Of a stretch of DNA of 64,000 bases, positions 8,017-15,745 are shown in pieces. A model generated the notes under the pieces. It was not told the DNA's origin, ran no database searches, and saw only the letters and a program-made list of their open reading frames with translations. Both the position numbers and the translations under genes were made by a program. Location: positions 25,904 to 89,903 of the forward strand of contig DWWG01000217.1 of assembly GCA_019119875.1 (NCBI GenBank), given 5' to 3'. This DNA is from Candidatus Dietzia intestinigallinarum. GTDB lineage: Bacteria; Actinomycetota; Actinomycetes; Mycobacteriales; Mycobacteriaceae. Position 1 is the first letter of the stretch. Each line of letters opens with the position of its first letter.

Positions 8017-8970
8017 CTACAGCTGTCGTAGATAGCACCGCATGGTGGAGCCGCTGTCAGGGTCGGAGTCGGAGAACCCATGACGGTCGTAGAAGCGCCG
8101 CGCGTCGACGTCGTCGGAGTCGACGTTGATGTGCATCTCGCGGGCGCCCCTCGTGCGAACCTCGGCGATCGCCCGGGTGATGATCGTGGTGCCGATCCCG
8201 CCCGCGCGCAGGTCGGGGCGGACGTAGAGCTCTTCGAGCTGGGCGATGGGCCCGTCCCAGTACGGGGTGGGGCGGAGGGTGAGGAACGCGAAGCCGGCGT
8301 GGTCCTGGTCCCGGTCGCCGGCGTCGTTCCCGCCGTCGGTGCCGCTGCCCGCGCGGGGGAGGTCGGCGACGACGACGAGGACATCGTCCCGCCGCAGCAA
8401 TGCCTCGAACCGCTGTGCGGCTCGGTCCGCGCTCGGGGTGGGCGAGTCGAACTCGGTGTTGAACTCGTGGAGCATCCTGCCGACCGTGGCCGCGTCCCCG
8501 GCCGTCGCGAGTCGGATGACGGGCTCGGCCCCGGGTGGGGCGTCGGCCACGGACGGCGCGTCGGCCCGGGCGTGGGGCGGCAGTGGTCGCTCCAGCAGGT
8601 GCTTCAGTCGGTCCAGGTCCTGCTTCACGGTGGCCGCATCCTCGTCGACGTCGTCGTCGGAGGTGAGTTGCCGCAGCGTGAAGACCACCTCGGCCCCGTC
8701 CGGGTGGGGCAGGACGCGAAGCGGGTTATAGACGGTGGTCCCGTCCGGAAGCGTGACCTCGTGGTCGAGGACCCCCAGCTCGTTGCGGGCGGCGAAGCGG
8801 ACGCGGACACGGCCCGCCGGGGAGTCGACCACCAGATGGTCGCCATCGACCGTCGCGGCTCCGACCGCCAGGCCCGTAGCCCACTCGGGGAGGCGGCCGG
8901 GATCGCCCGCGACGGCATAGACGTCCCCGGGCGAGCGCTTGATGACGACGCTGACATGGCGGCTGCGCAT
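8017..8970 (-). CDS. SRPBCC domain fused to GNAT N-acetyltransferase
   Basis: 317-residue two-domain protein. Residues 1-130 form an SRPBCC/START-like ligand-binding domain (SVVIKRSPGDVYAVAGDPGR, WATGLAV). Residues 150-317 form a GNAT acetyltransferase with a probable acetyl-CoA loop LRAGGIGTTII and the typical final segment DARRFYDRHGFSD. The join is a Pro/Ala-rich linker with no frameshift needed. Such SRPBCC proteins usually stand alone, so the pairing suggests ligand-sensed acetylation, but neither ligand nor target is known. Translation appears leaderless, since TAGGAT is 6 bp before the ATG. Confidence 0.8.
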   Translation of the reverse strand: MRSRHVSVVIKRSPGDVYAVAGDPGRLPEWATGLAVGAATVDGDHLVVDSPAGRVRVRFAARNELGVLDHEVTLPDGTTVYNPLRVLPHPDGAEVVFTLRQLTSDDDVDEDAATVKQDLDRLKHLLERPLPPHARADAPSVADAPPGAEPVIRLATAGDAATVGRMLHEFNTEFDSPTPSADRAAQRFEALLRRDDVLVVVADLPRAGSGTDGGNDAGDRDQDHAGFAFLTLRPTPYWDGPIAQLEELYVRPDLRAGGIGTTIITRAIAEVRTRGAREMHINVDSDDVDARRFYDRHGFSDSDPDSGSTMRCYLRQL

Positions 8971-8976
8971 GGCGAG

Positions 8977-8982
8977 ATCCTA
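8977..8982 (-). promoter_or_regulatory. -10 element for a leaderless mRNA
   Basis: On the minus strand TAGGAT ends 6 bp before the ATG at 8970, with no Shine-Dalgarno sequence between. This predicts transcription starting at the initiation codon of the SRPBCC-GNAT gene. Confidence 0.5.
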
Positions 8983-9053
8983 CGTCCGGGCGGGCGGTGC
9001 AGGGAACGGCTGAACGACGGACTGTCCCGGACGCGGTGGCGGGCCGCCCGACG

Positions 9054-10481
9054 TCAACCCAGGAGGTACACCGCTGCGCCGAGCGCCACGGTGGCTGCGA
9101 CGACGGCCGTGCCCAGAGCCCTCCCGGCCCCGCCGGGGAGCTTCGTCCCGGACAGGACGACGCCGACCGCGAGAGCCACGCGCGGTGGCGAGACGATGAT
9201 GGCGTACGACCCGGCGACGTTCTGACCGGCGAGCGCGACGAGGGCGTTGGCGCCGACGTCGGATGCTACGCCTGTTGTGGCACTGGAGAACATGGCGGCC
9301 GCCCCGGTGTTGGAACCGGTGAGGTATCCACCCGCCGCCCCGACCGCGGGCGTCAGTGCCAGAGCCACATCGCCCGCACCTGACGCGAGTTGTGCCAGGT
9401 GCGACGCCATTCCGGCGGTGGCCATCACGATGCCGATCGCCATGAAGACGATCGCGTTCCCTGCGACCGGGACCCACGCGCCGACTGCCTCACGGACCAG
9501 GGGAAAGGCGTTCGACATCGCGGGAACGGACGCCCGGAGCGCGACCAGGGCGGCGATGTTCACCCATAGGGCGGGACTGTCGAGCCACGATGCCGCTTCC
9601 GGAACCAGGCCCGAGCCGAGTGCGACCGTGGCGCCGAGAATGCCCGACAGGAGGACGATGAAGGGCGCCACCGCCCGCAAAAGGTCCCGCGAGCCCCTCG
9701 GCAGAGGTCCGCCGCGGACCCGCGAGACGCCGATGAGGAACGCGATCACGGCGAGCGAGGCCACGATGCCCGCCGGGGGAGCGCCGAGAAGCATGTTGGC
9801 CGCCACGAGTGCCGACCACTGGATCACCACGACGGCGGAGCACAGGAGGGTCAGTCGAACGGTGATCCGCGGCCTGAGCACGAGGACGAGTGTCACCGTG
9901 CTCACCAGGAGCACGGGCAGGGTCAGCAGTGCCGACCAGACTCCGAGGTCAGCGAAGTCCTGGCCGCCGAGCTCCGCGGCCACCAGGGTGCCCGGGCCGA
10001 GTGATCCCCACGGCACCAGGGTCAGTCCGAGCAGTCCCGACACCACCGCCTTGACCGGCGACAGGCCGATCCGGACCAGAAGCGGGGCCGTGATCACCAC
10101 CCCCAGGCCGAACCCCGTGACCGATTCCATGAAGGGGGTCAGGCCGAAGACCAGGAGGAGGATCACCGGGATCCGGTCCTCGGTGGGCCCGGCCCGCGTC
10201 AGCCAGTCGGCGATGTGGTCCCTGCTGCCCGCGGACGACATCGCGACCGCGAGTGTCACACCACCGAGGAGGATCAGAGCGACCTCGAGCACCGTCGGTC
10301 CCATCTGGTGCATCGCGGCGAGGATCTCGTCGTCGTCGGGACGGAACGCCGTCGCCGCGGCGACGATCGCGCCCACCAGGCCCGCCGCGCCGGCGAGGAG
10401 CGAGGGGACGCGCAGAGCGAGCAGGCCGAACACCAGCAGGATCGGTGCGATGGCCGCACCGGTGTGGACTAGCTCACTCAC
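9054..10481 (-). CDS. L-lactate permease family transporter
   Basis: 475-residue integral membrane protein with about 12 hydrophobic segments, of the LctP/L-lactate permease family (proton-coupled uptake of lactate or glycolate). Family marks are MESVTGFGLGVVITAPLL, where SVTGFG is diagnostic, GLTLVPWGSLGPGT, and GGYLTGSNTGAAAMFSSA. The start is a GTG at 10481 with only a weak ribosome site. No lactate dehydrogenase gene is adjacent, so the substrate comes from family membership only. Confidence 0.8.
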   Translation of the reverse strand: MSELVHTGAAIAPILLVFGLLALRVPSLLAGAAGLVGAIVAAATAFRPDDDEILAAMHQMGPTVLEVALILLGGVTLAVAMSSAGSRDHIADWLTRAGPTEDRIPVILLLVFGLTPFMESVTGFGLGVVITAPLLVRIGLSPVKAVVSGLLGLTLVPWGSLGPGTLVAAELGGQDFADLGVWSALLTLPVLLVSTVTLVLVLRPRITVRLTLLCSAVVVIQWSALVAANMLLGAPPAGIVASLAVIAFLIGVSRVRGGPLPRGSRDLLRAVAPFIVLLSGILGATVALGSGLVPEAASWLDSPALWVNIAALVALRASVPAMSNAFPLVREAVGAWVPVAGNAIVFMAIGIVMATAGMASHLAQLASGAGDVALALTPAVGAAGGYLTGSNTGAAAMFSSATTGVASDVGANALVALAGQNVAGSYAIIVSPPRVALAVGVVLSGTKLPGGAGRALGTAVVAATVALGAAVYLLG

Positions 10482-10662
10482 CGCACTCGTTCCGTGGTCG
10501 TCTCGGCCGCCGGATGCCGGTCGGCTCCGCTGTGCCGCTCAACCTAGATGCATCGCTCAACCTACTCGGAGCCGCCCGCACCGGGTTCGGCGGGACCCGC
10601 GTGCGTCCGGCCGGGAGCGGCAATTCCGGTGACACCGGCTGGTGCGGTGCCATACTGGCGCC

Positions 10663-11097
10663 ATGCCAGTTCACGGGGAGTACGAGCCGAGTCCGAGCAC
10701 ATGGGCCGCTGATCAGGCCGAACTGATCGAGTCCTCCGGTGGCACCGAGGGCACCAGCCTCCAGGGGCGACCGGTGGTTCTTCTGACCACCAGGGGAGCC
10801 AAGAGCGGCAAGGTGCGAAAAACACCGCTGATGCGCGTGGAGCACAACGGCGAGTACGCGATCGTCGCGTCCGTGGGTGGGGCGCCCAGGCACCCGTCCT
10901 GGTACTTCAACATCGTGGCAGATCCCCACGTCGAGCTCCGGGACGGTCCCGTGAAGCAGGACATGCGTGCCCGCGAGGTGACAGGGGAGGAGAAGGCACG
11001 CTGGTGGGAGCGGGCGGTGGAGGCCTTTCCCGACTACGCGGACTACCAGGCCAAGACCGAACGCGAGATCCCGGTGTTCGTGCTCTCGCCGATGTGA
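10663..11097 (+). CDS. DDN-type F420-dependent oxidoreductase family protein
   Basis: 144-residue deazaflavin-dependent nitroreductase (DDN) family protein, with the family motifs [17 protein letters not shown] and [15 protein letters not shown]. The last one contacts the F420 phosphate/oligoglutamate region in characterised members. It is shorter and closer to mycobacterial Ddn-like proteins than the member at 6088. The ATG at 10663 has no ribosome site but CATACT lies at -12 to -7, suggesting a leaderless transcript. The physiological substrate is unknown. Confidence 0.9.
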   Translation: MPVHGEYEPSPSTWAADQAELIESSGGTEGTSLQGRPVVLLTTRGAKSGKVRKTPLMRVEHNGEYAIVASVGGAPRHPSWYFNIVADPHVELRDGPVKQDMRAREVTGEEKARWWERAVEAFPDYADYQAKTEREIPVFVLSPM

Positions 11098-11121
11098 CGC
11101 TCCGGGGGGTGCGACGGGCAG

Positions 11122-11520
11122 ATGAGGTCCGAGCGGACAGCACGGTGGGTGAGGTTCAACCTCGCCGTCACTCTCGTCCTGGCCGGCTGGAGCGGTGTGT
11201 ACGTGGGCCGGTTGTTGGCGAGCGCACCGGGGGGCCGGGTTTCGACGGTGCTGTATCTGTGCCTGGCGCTCGCTGTGCTCGGCGCCATCTGGCGGGGAAC
11301 CGAGCTCCGTCAGGAGCCGGCGGTCTTTGCCGCCGTCACCTATCTGTTGTTCGGGGCGGTTGTGGTGGGCGCGGAAGTGGTTGCCGGCGATCCCACACGA
11401 GCGGTGATCGCAGCGGTGCTGTCGCCGTTCGTGGCGATCTTCGCAGTAGCGGAACCACAGTTCCGACGGTGGATCAACCGGATTGCGCGGTACCCGGGAG
11501 GTGCCGGTGCAGGCCGGTGA
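11122..11520 (+). CDS. Small membrane protein of unknown function
   Basis: 132-residue protein with four predicted hydrophobic segments (about residues 12-30, 40-58, 66-86 and 92-110) and positively charged ends, so an inner-membrane location is likely. I recognise no family. It begins with ATG 24 bp after the DDN-type gene, on the same strand, and may be co-transcribed. It converges with the DUF309 gene. Confidence 0.65.
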   Translation: MRSERTARWVRFNLAVTLVLAGWSGVYVGRLLASAPGGRVSTVLYLCLALAVLGAIWRGTELRQEPAVFAAVTYLLFGAVVVGAEVVAGDPTRAVIAAVLSPFVAIFAVAEPQFRRWINRIARYPGGAGAGR

Positions 11521-11568
11521 ACCCGCCGACCGAGCCGGGTGCCGGTCACGGTGTCCGCATCGCTGAAG

Positions 11569-12072
11569 TCAGTTCTCGGCGGGCTGGTTGACAAGTCGCG
11601 GTGCGAGCCGGTCAGGCGAGGGTACGGTACCTTTTCGAAGCTCGGCAGCGAGCTCGTCGGCATACGCGATGAGTCCGGTCCCGTCGATTCCGTACGGTGC
11701 CGGGTCGTCAGCGTGTCCGAGGCGCTCTGCCGCGCGTTGGAGCAACGTCAACGCTCCCTTGGTGTTGCCGCGTTGGATGTGTGTGATGCCGACGGCGAGT
11801 TGGGCCAGGCCCTGCCACATCATGCGTTCGTCGTCTGGGCAGCTCTTCCAGGCGCCTTCGAGTACCTCGTGAGCGTTGAAGGCGAGGCCTTGATCCAGCA
11901 GATCCTGGGCCCAGGCCAAGGATTCGGCGGGCGTCAGATCGAGATCATCGGGTATGCGCTCGACCCCGACGCTTCCTGGCGGTAGCGGGCGGCCGAGCTC
12001 GTCGCGGGGACGCGAGTTGCGTGCGCGTCCGTCAGCGTCTCGATCCCGTTCGATGCCAAAAGGAGTGCGCAT
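11569..12072 (-). CDS. DUF309 family protein
   Basis: 167-residue protein. The central part carries the DUF309 signature FNAHEVLEGAWK followed by MWQGLAQLAVGITHIQRGN, a small all-helical domain of unknown function found widely in actinobacteria and firmicutes. The N-terminal 50 residues are rich in Arg, Asp and Pro and look disordered. ATG 12072 (MRTPFGIE) is preferred to a longer upstream frame because the extension is not family-like. Codon usage is slightly less GC-biased than the neighbours. Confidence 0.75.
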   Translation of the reverse strand: MRTPFGIERDRDADGRARNSRPRDELGRPLPPGSVGVERIPDDLDLTPAESLAWAQDLLDQGLAFNAHEVLEGAWKSCPDDERMMWQGLAQLAVGITHIQRGNTKGALTLLQRAAERLGHADDPAPYGIDGTGLIAYADELAAELRKGTVPSPDRLAPRLVNQPAEN

Positions 12073-12393
12073 GAGCTCATGGTCCCATGCGAGTGGGTGG
12101 GTCGGTAGGCGTCGGGGAACCCAAACTGCGTTGGACAGTCTGCGTATCAAGTTCATGCGAGTTGGAGTTTGCAGGAGCGGTGATTCTTATTAGTTGCTTC
12201 GGCGCACGTCCATTCGCCGGGCAGGAGACTCACAAAGTGCGGGGGCACTGTTCGAGTGGCGAGTTGGCGGTGTCGCGGAGGAGGATCATCTGAGGAGCCC
12301 GGAAAGATCGGTGCCGCGGGAGGGTGCCTCGTTGGTGACGTCGGTCTTCGCTGCCTGGCGAGTATGACGTTGATGAACGACGAAAGCCGTGTC
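12073..12393. other. Non-coding stretch between the DUF309 gene and the lipase gene
   Basis: About 320 bp with no convincing gene on either strand. It has AT-richer patches, for example TGATTCTTATTAGTTGC near 12180, than the genome average implied by neighbours, consistent with promoter DNA for the minus-strand DUF309 gene. No clear terminator or repeat is seen. Confidence 0.5.
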
Positions 12394-13419
12394 TCAGTTG
12401 TTAGACACTGATCCTCGTGTCGGCACTGCTCCAACGGCTCCGATGATCGGCGTGGTCGGCCAGCAGCGGGGCGCGACGACGGTTGCCGGGTCCAGCGCGT
12501 TGAGCATCAGGTCCACGGTCTGGGGATCGGCGTACAGCGCGGCGTGATCGGCGCCGTTCTGTTGACACGTGTCCTGAAGGACGTGTGTCGTTACGTTCGG
12601 GTAGTTTCCTGTGGGAAAGCTCATGGCAGGCGGCACCAGCCCGTCAAAGACCGAGGCGATCAGGGTGTATCTGGTGCCACCGTGGAAGGGCGAGCCCCCG
12701 GCAAATAGCCTCTGACCTGCGGGGGAGTGTTCGTTGATGTCGATCAGTGACGGGAAGGGCATCGGTAGTGGGCCGTCGGGGAGGTTGCGTGAGTTCTCTG
12801 CAGCCAAGCCCTCAAGGTCCACCACTGCCGCCAGCGAGGCCAGACCCGGGAGACCTGCTTCCGCGGTCCCACCGGCGAAGCCACCGATCGAGACCACAGC
12901 GTCGACCCGGCCCGGGCGGGTTACTTTGGCCAGGTGCATTCCCACGGTCACGCCCTGGGAGTGGCCCACCACATCGGCCTGCTCGGCCCCTGTCGCATCG
13001 AGAACGCGGTCAAGGTAAGTGGTCATTTCGTTGACGTGGTCGGTCATGCGTTGGCTCGCGCCAATTCCGGGGAACAGCGGGCTGGCGCCGTAGGTGGGCG
13101 CGAACACGCAGTAGCCCTCGTTGAGTAGCGACGGCGCGATCGTGCCCCAGTTGTTGACCCCGTTGGCGCCCGTTCCGTGGAGGAGGATCACCGGACGTGG
13201 GTGTTCAGGGGAGGGCTGGCAGGACCAGTCGTCGACGCCGGGCCACGGTTGCTCTGGGTGCGTGATCTGGTAGATCCCACCCACTTCGGCGGTATAGGAG
13301 ACCGACTGGGGCGGCCGAGTTGCGGGGTCGGTTGCCGAGGCGATGGGTGTGCCGACCAAAGAGGCGGCTGCTGCGGCCACAACCGCGACGAAGGCGACGG
13401 TGAAGCGGGCACGAGGCAT
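12394..13419 (-). CDS. Secreted class-2 lipase/esterase
   Basis: 341-residue alpha/beta hydrolase. The N-terminus is a Sec signal peptide (charged MPRAR, then a hydrophobic alanine/valine core ending near ASATD). Mature-region motifs are PVILLHGTGAN (oxyanion region), the nucleophile elbow GHSQGV, and the segment around DHAALYAD near the C-terminus, where the catalytic His probably lies. This fits the bacterial lipase class 2/EstA group, which hydrolyses acylglycerols outside the cell. ATG 13419 is chosen over a TTG one codon upstream because AAGGAGA is 7 bp before it. Confidence 0.88.
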   Translation of the reverse strand: MPRARFTVAFVAVVAAAAASLVGTPIASATDPATRPPQSVSYTAEVGGIYQITHPEQPWPGVDDWSCQPSPEHPRPVILLHGTGANGVNNWGTIAPSLLNEGYCVFAPTYGASPLFPGIGASQRMTDHVNEMTTYLDRVLDATGAEQADVVGHSQGVTVGMHLAKVTRPGRVDAVVSIGGFAGGTAEAGLPGLASLAAVVDLEGLAAENSRNLPDGPLPMPFPSLIDINEHSPAGQRLFAGGSPFHGGTRYTLIASVFDGLVPPAMSFPTGNYPNVTTHVLQDTCQQNGADHAALYADPQTVDLMLNALDPATVVAPRCWPTTPIIGAVGAVPTRGSVSNN

Positions 13420-14093
13420 CAAGTGTCTCCTTCTCGGCGCCCATCAGCGCAATGTGGTTGGTGTCACCCTATTCGGCAGCGCTCATTCGTGGGGCAACTA
13501 CCGTGTGCCCGGCGAGTTCGCTTGGTAGGGCGCTACTTCTGCCGTGACGCGGGACAAGTAGCCGTCGCGAACACTGGAAATCGGGTGGTCCTAGCAGACG
13601 AGGTGGGCGCCGATCCTCGCATCGATATAGCGCCGCCGCAGGTGAGGGTCGTTTACTGCGGAGTCGCCGCGGCCCGCTAATTTTGATGCAGCTCCATGGC
13701 GAGGGTGCCTCGCCGATCCCATTCCCGGCGCATTTGGTTCCTCCGAGCAGCTCGGGCGGGGTCGGACGACGCCGGTGCGCAGGTTCGGGCGCGTGGTCAG
13801 GTGGGGTCGCAGGAGTCCGGCGAAGGGGTCAGGCACGTTGGTGGGGCGCGGGCCAAGCGCGATGGTCATACCGTCAGGGCGGTCGGAGGCGTCGGAGACT
13901 TGCAGGGTGATAGTTCTGGCGACAGACCAAAACTGATCAGGTGTCGGGTTCTGGGTGGTCGAGTTCGTAGGGTCGGCCGGGATTGGGAGGACTACGTGCG
14001 GCCGGAACAGCAGAAATTCGCCAGCTGAGGAGATCCGCGCCGTCCCTATTCGCGTGTGCGACGCTCACCCGTTTGTGGCATCGATACCCCGGG
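13420..14093. other. 674-bp low-coding region
   Basis: No gene I can support. Several open frames exist on both strands, for example plus 13696-14028, but they lack ribosome sites, family resemblance and actinobacterial codon bias. GC content is visibly lower than in surrounding genes. It begins a stretch up to 15745 that contains one lipoprotein gene, a dead integrase gene and the dif-like site. Confidence 0.5.
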
Positions 14094-14555
14094 TCACCAC
14101 TGCGGTTCGACGACAAGCCACGTTACGACGCCTTCTACCGCCCACAGTGCGTCGTTGGTGTCGCTCAGGCCCTCGCCGTTCTCCACTCGTCCTTCTTCTA
14201 GCAGAGCGGCCGGGTGCTTGACCGCTGCCTCGTATGCGACTTCCGCTTCCGAGCCGGTGAGTATTCCGCATAGGCCCGATGGGTATTTCGGCTCCATAAA
14301 GTCTGACGGAGGAGGCCCTGGCCATGTGGGTACGTCGTCGACAGTCAGGAAGGTGTCGACCATGCCCGGCTGGCAAGCTATCACCTGCTCTGGGACTGCT
14401 CGCTCTTGCGCAGCCTCCGGTGACGATGGGCCTGAGGTTGAGGTCGAGGTGGCCGCAACTGGAGATGTGCCGGAAGCGTCAGAGCTACTGCAGCCTGCGA
14501 GGAGCGTCACCCCTACCAGGCCAGCGCCGACAACCACTGCATTGCGTTTGAGCAT
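14094..14555 (-). CDS. Putative lipoprotein of unknown function
   Basis: 153-residue protein beginning MLKRNAVVVGAG with a lipobox LLAGC at about residues 17-21, so it should be diacylated on Cys21 and held on the outer face of the membrane. A Ser/Thr/Pro/Ala-rich spacer of about 25 residues follows, then a small domain with two cysteines (ACQPG and GLCG) that could form a disulfide. I recognise no family. ATG 14555 has GAGAGG upstream. It is an isolated gene in the low-coding region left of the dif-like site. Confidence 0.75.
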   Translation of the reverse strand: MLKRNAVVVGAGLVGVTLLAGCSSSDASGTSPVAATSTSTSGPSSPEAAQERAVPEQVIACQPGMVDTFLTVDDVPTWPGPPPSDFMEPKYPSGLCGILTGSEAEVAYEAAVKHPAALLEEGRVENGEGLSDTNDALWAVEGVVTWLVVEPQW

Positions 14556-14608
14556 GCCATCCTCTCTCGCCTGATCAGACCGCGTCGATATAGAACCAGC
14601 GTCCCAGA

Positions 14609-15163
14609 TCACCGCCGGTCAAAGTGCGGACCAATCGTTGATCCGCCCACCGCCCTCGTATAATCGCGCTGGCCAGCGGGTTCCGAGGTGTCGGGGTCTC
14701 GGTGGAGTTCGGGGTAGGCGCTCTAGTGGGTACCGCTGATGGATGCGTGTCGCTCGGTTGTCTGAGCTCTGTATCCGAATTGGGTTGCCGCGATCGCTGG
14801 GGGAATGCTGCGAATCAGTTCGCGCATGGCGCCCACTGGGATATTTGGTTGGCGGGGCGGTGTTCATGTTGGGCCGAAGTGCGATGAGCGCGGCCACTGG
14901 GTCGGCGAGCGGACGTCCTGATCGCCGCAGCGGGTGCAGGTCAGTCGGGGGTCGTCGATTCCTGCGCAGCCAGTGCAGATGGCCTGGTTGCCTGAAAGGC
15001 CGGGCAGAAGCCGATCCGGCGTCAGGCAGCGCGGACACGATCCGCGTCGGCGGGTGGCCTGTTGATAGCAACGGCGGCAGGCGAAGCCCTCGGGCCAGCG
15101 CACGCCGCGATGCCGGCCTTCGCCGTCGCATCGCGTGCAGTGGTACTTCGATGTGTCAGCCAT
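14609..15163 (-). pseudogene. Decayed zinc-ribbon site-specific integrase
   Basis: From the ATG at 15163 the frame encodes an intact cysteine-rich N-terminus with repeated C-x-x-C pairs (YHCTRCDGEG, ACRRC, CPRC, ICTGC, LTCTRCG), the zinc ribbon that opens a group of actinobacterial tyrosine-recombinase-like integrases. It then meets an in-frame TGA at 14864-14866. Further on in the same frame is LRSLPP-type sequence (MRELIRSIPPAIAATQFGY, then QTTERHASISGTH) resembling the extreme C-terminus of those integrases. It breaks at a TAG (14723-14725) where the family has Trp, before SAYPEL. The catalytic middle, several hundred residues, is missing, so the gene is a deletion remnant. Confidence 0.65.
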
Positions 15164-15745
15164 GGGGGCGCCACCTGGGGTGGGCGCTTAAGCCGGTGGG
15201 CCGGGTCGGTGGATGTGGGCCCGTTTTGGGCGCAGCGGACCATCAGCTGCGGGGGATGCGTCGGTGGCCGTGGCGGTTCGCCGGGATGAAGCGGCGTCGG
15301 GGCAGTTCGGGGAGGGGCCGAGTTCGCGCAATCTACAACTCGGAATCGTGGAATTTACATAATGTAGATTATCGGCACTTCGGGTGGCTGCGGAAAGGGC
15401 GGCACGGCCCGGTGTCGGCCCGGTCGAGCCGCCCGGTGCCGCCCGGCGCCTCCCGGCGTGCTGGGCCCGACCCTCTCGGTGCGTCGGATCCCTGTTGCCG
15501 CGGCCGGCGCCGATCCCGACCGCGATCAGCACGGCGACACACCGACCCCACGGGTGGGCCGGCACCCGGCGTGCACACCAGAACGTCTGCATCCGACCAC
15601 CGGATCCGGACCCTGTACCGGTTGCCGCCCCGCGTCCCCGCCGCTTCGCTGCACGGGTACGAAACGTCACTGTGACGTTATGGAGGCGGAAAGGTGGGCG
15701 TCGTGTGGGTCCGAGAGGCGGATCACCGCGCGGATGGTCCGGGGG
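15164..15745. other. Non-coding region holding the dif-like site
   Basis: About 580 bp without a supported gene. By hand count the top strand is G-rich from 15181 to 15350 (about 77 G, 41 C) and C-rich from 15421 to 15660 (about 77 G, 106 C), so the skew flips across the dif-like sequence. An AT-rich island at 15330-15375 stands out. It includes an inverted repeat AATCTACA (15330-15337) / TGTAGATT (15363-15370) that overlaps the site. Confidence 0.6.
15352..15379 (-). other. dif: Putative XerCD recombination site (chromosomal dif)
   Basis: Read on the minus strand, the 28-bp site has a XerC-type arm AGTGCCGATAA, a 6-bp spacer TCTACA and a XerD-type arm TTATGTAAATT. Compared with E. coli dif, 21 of 28 positions agree, including ATAA and TTATGT bordering the spacer. 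dif is where XerC and XerD resolve chromosome dimers at the replication terminus. Support in this window is the local GC-skew reversal, the shift to mostly minus-strand genes on its right, and an integrase remnant 190 bp away. Confidence 0.75.

Noticed and set aside
13696..14028. Plus-strand open frame in the low-coding region, ending DYVRPEQQKFAS
   Set aside because: The last residues look protein-like, but there is no start signal, the rest is Gly/Arg-rich and no homology is apparent.
15330..15370. Inverted repeat AATCTACA/TGTAGATT as transposon ends or a separate operator
   Set aside because: The right arm lies within the dif-like site; no transposase or target duplication is visible, so the XerCD reading is simpler.
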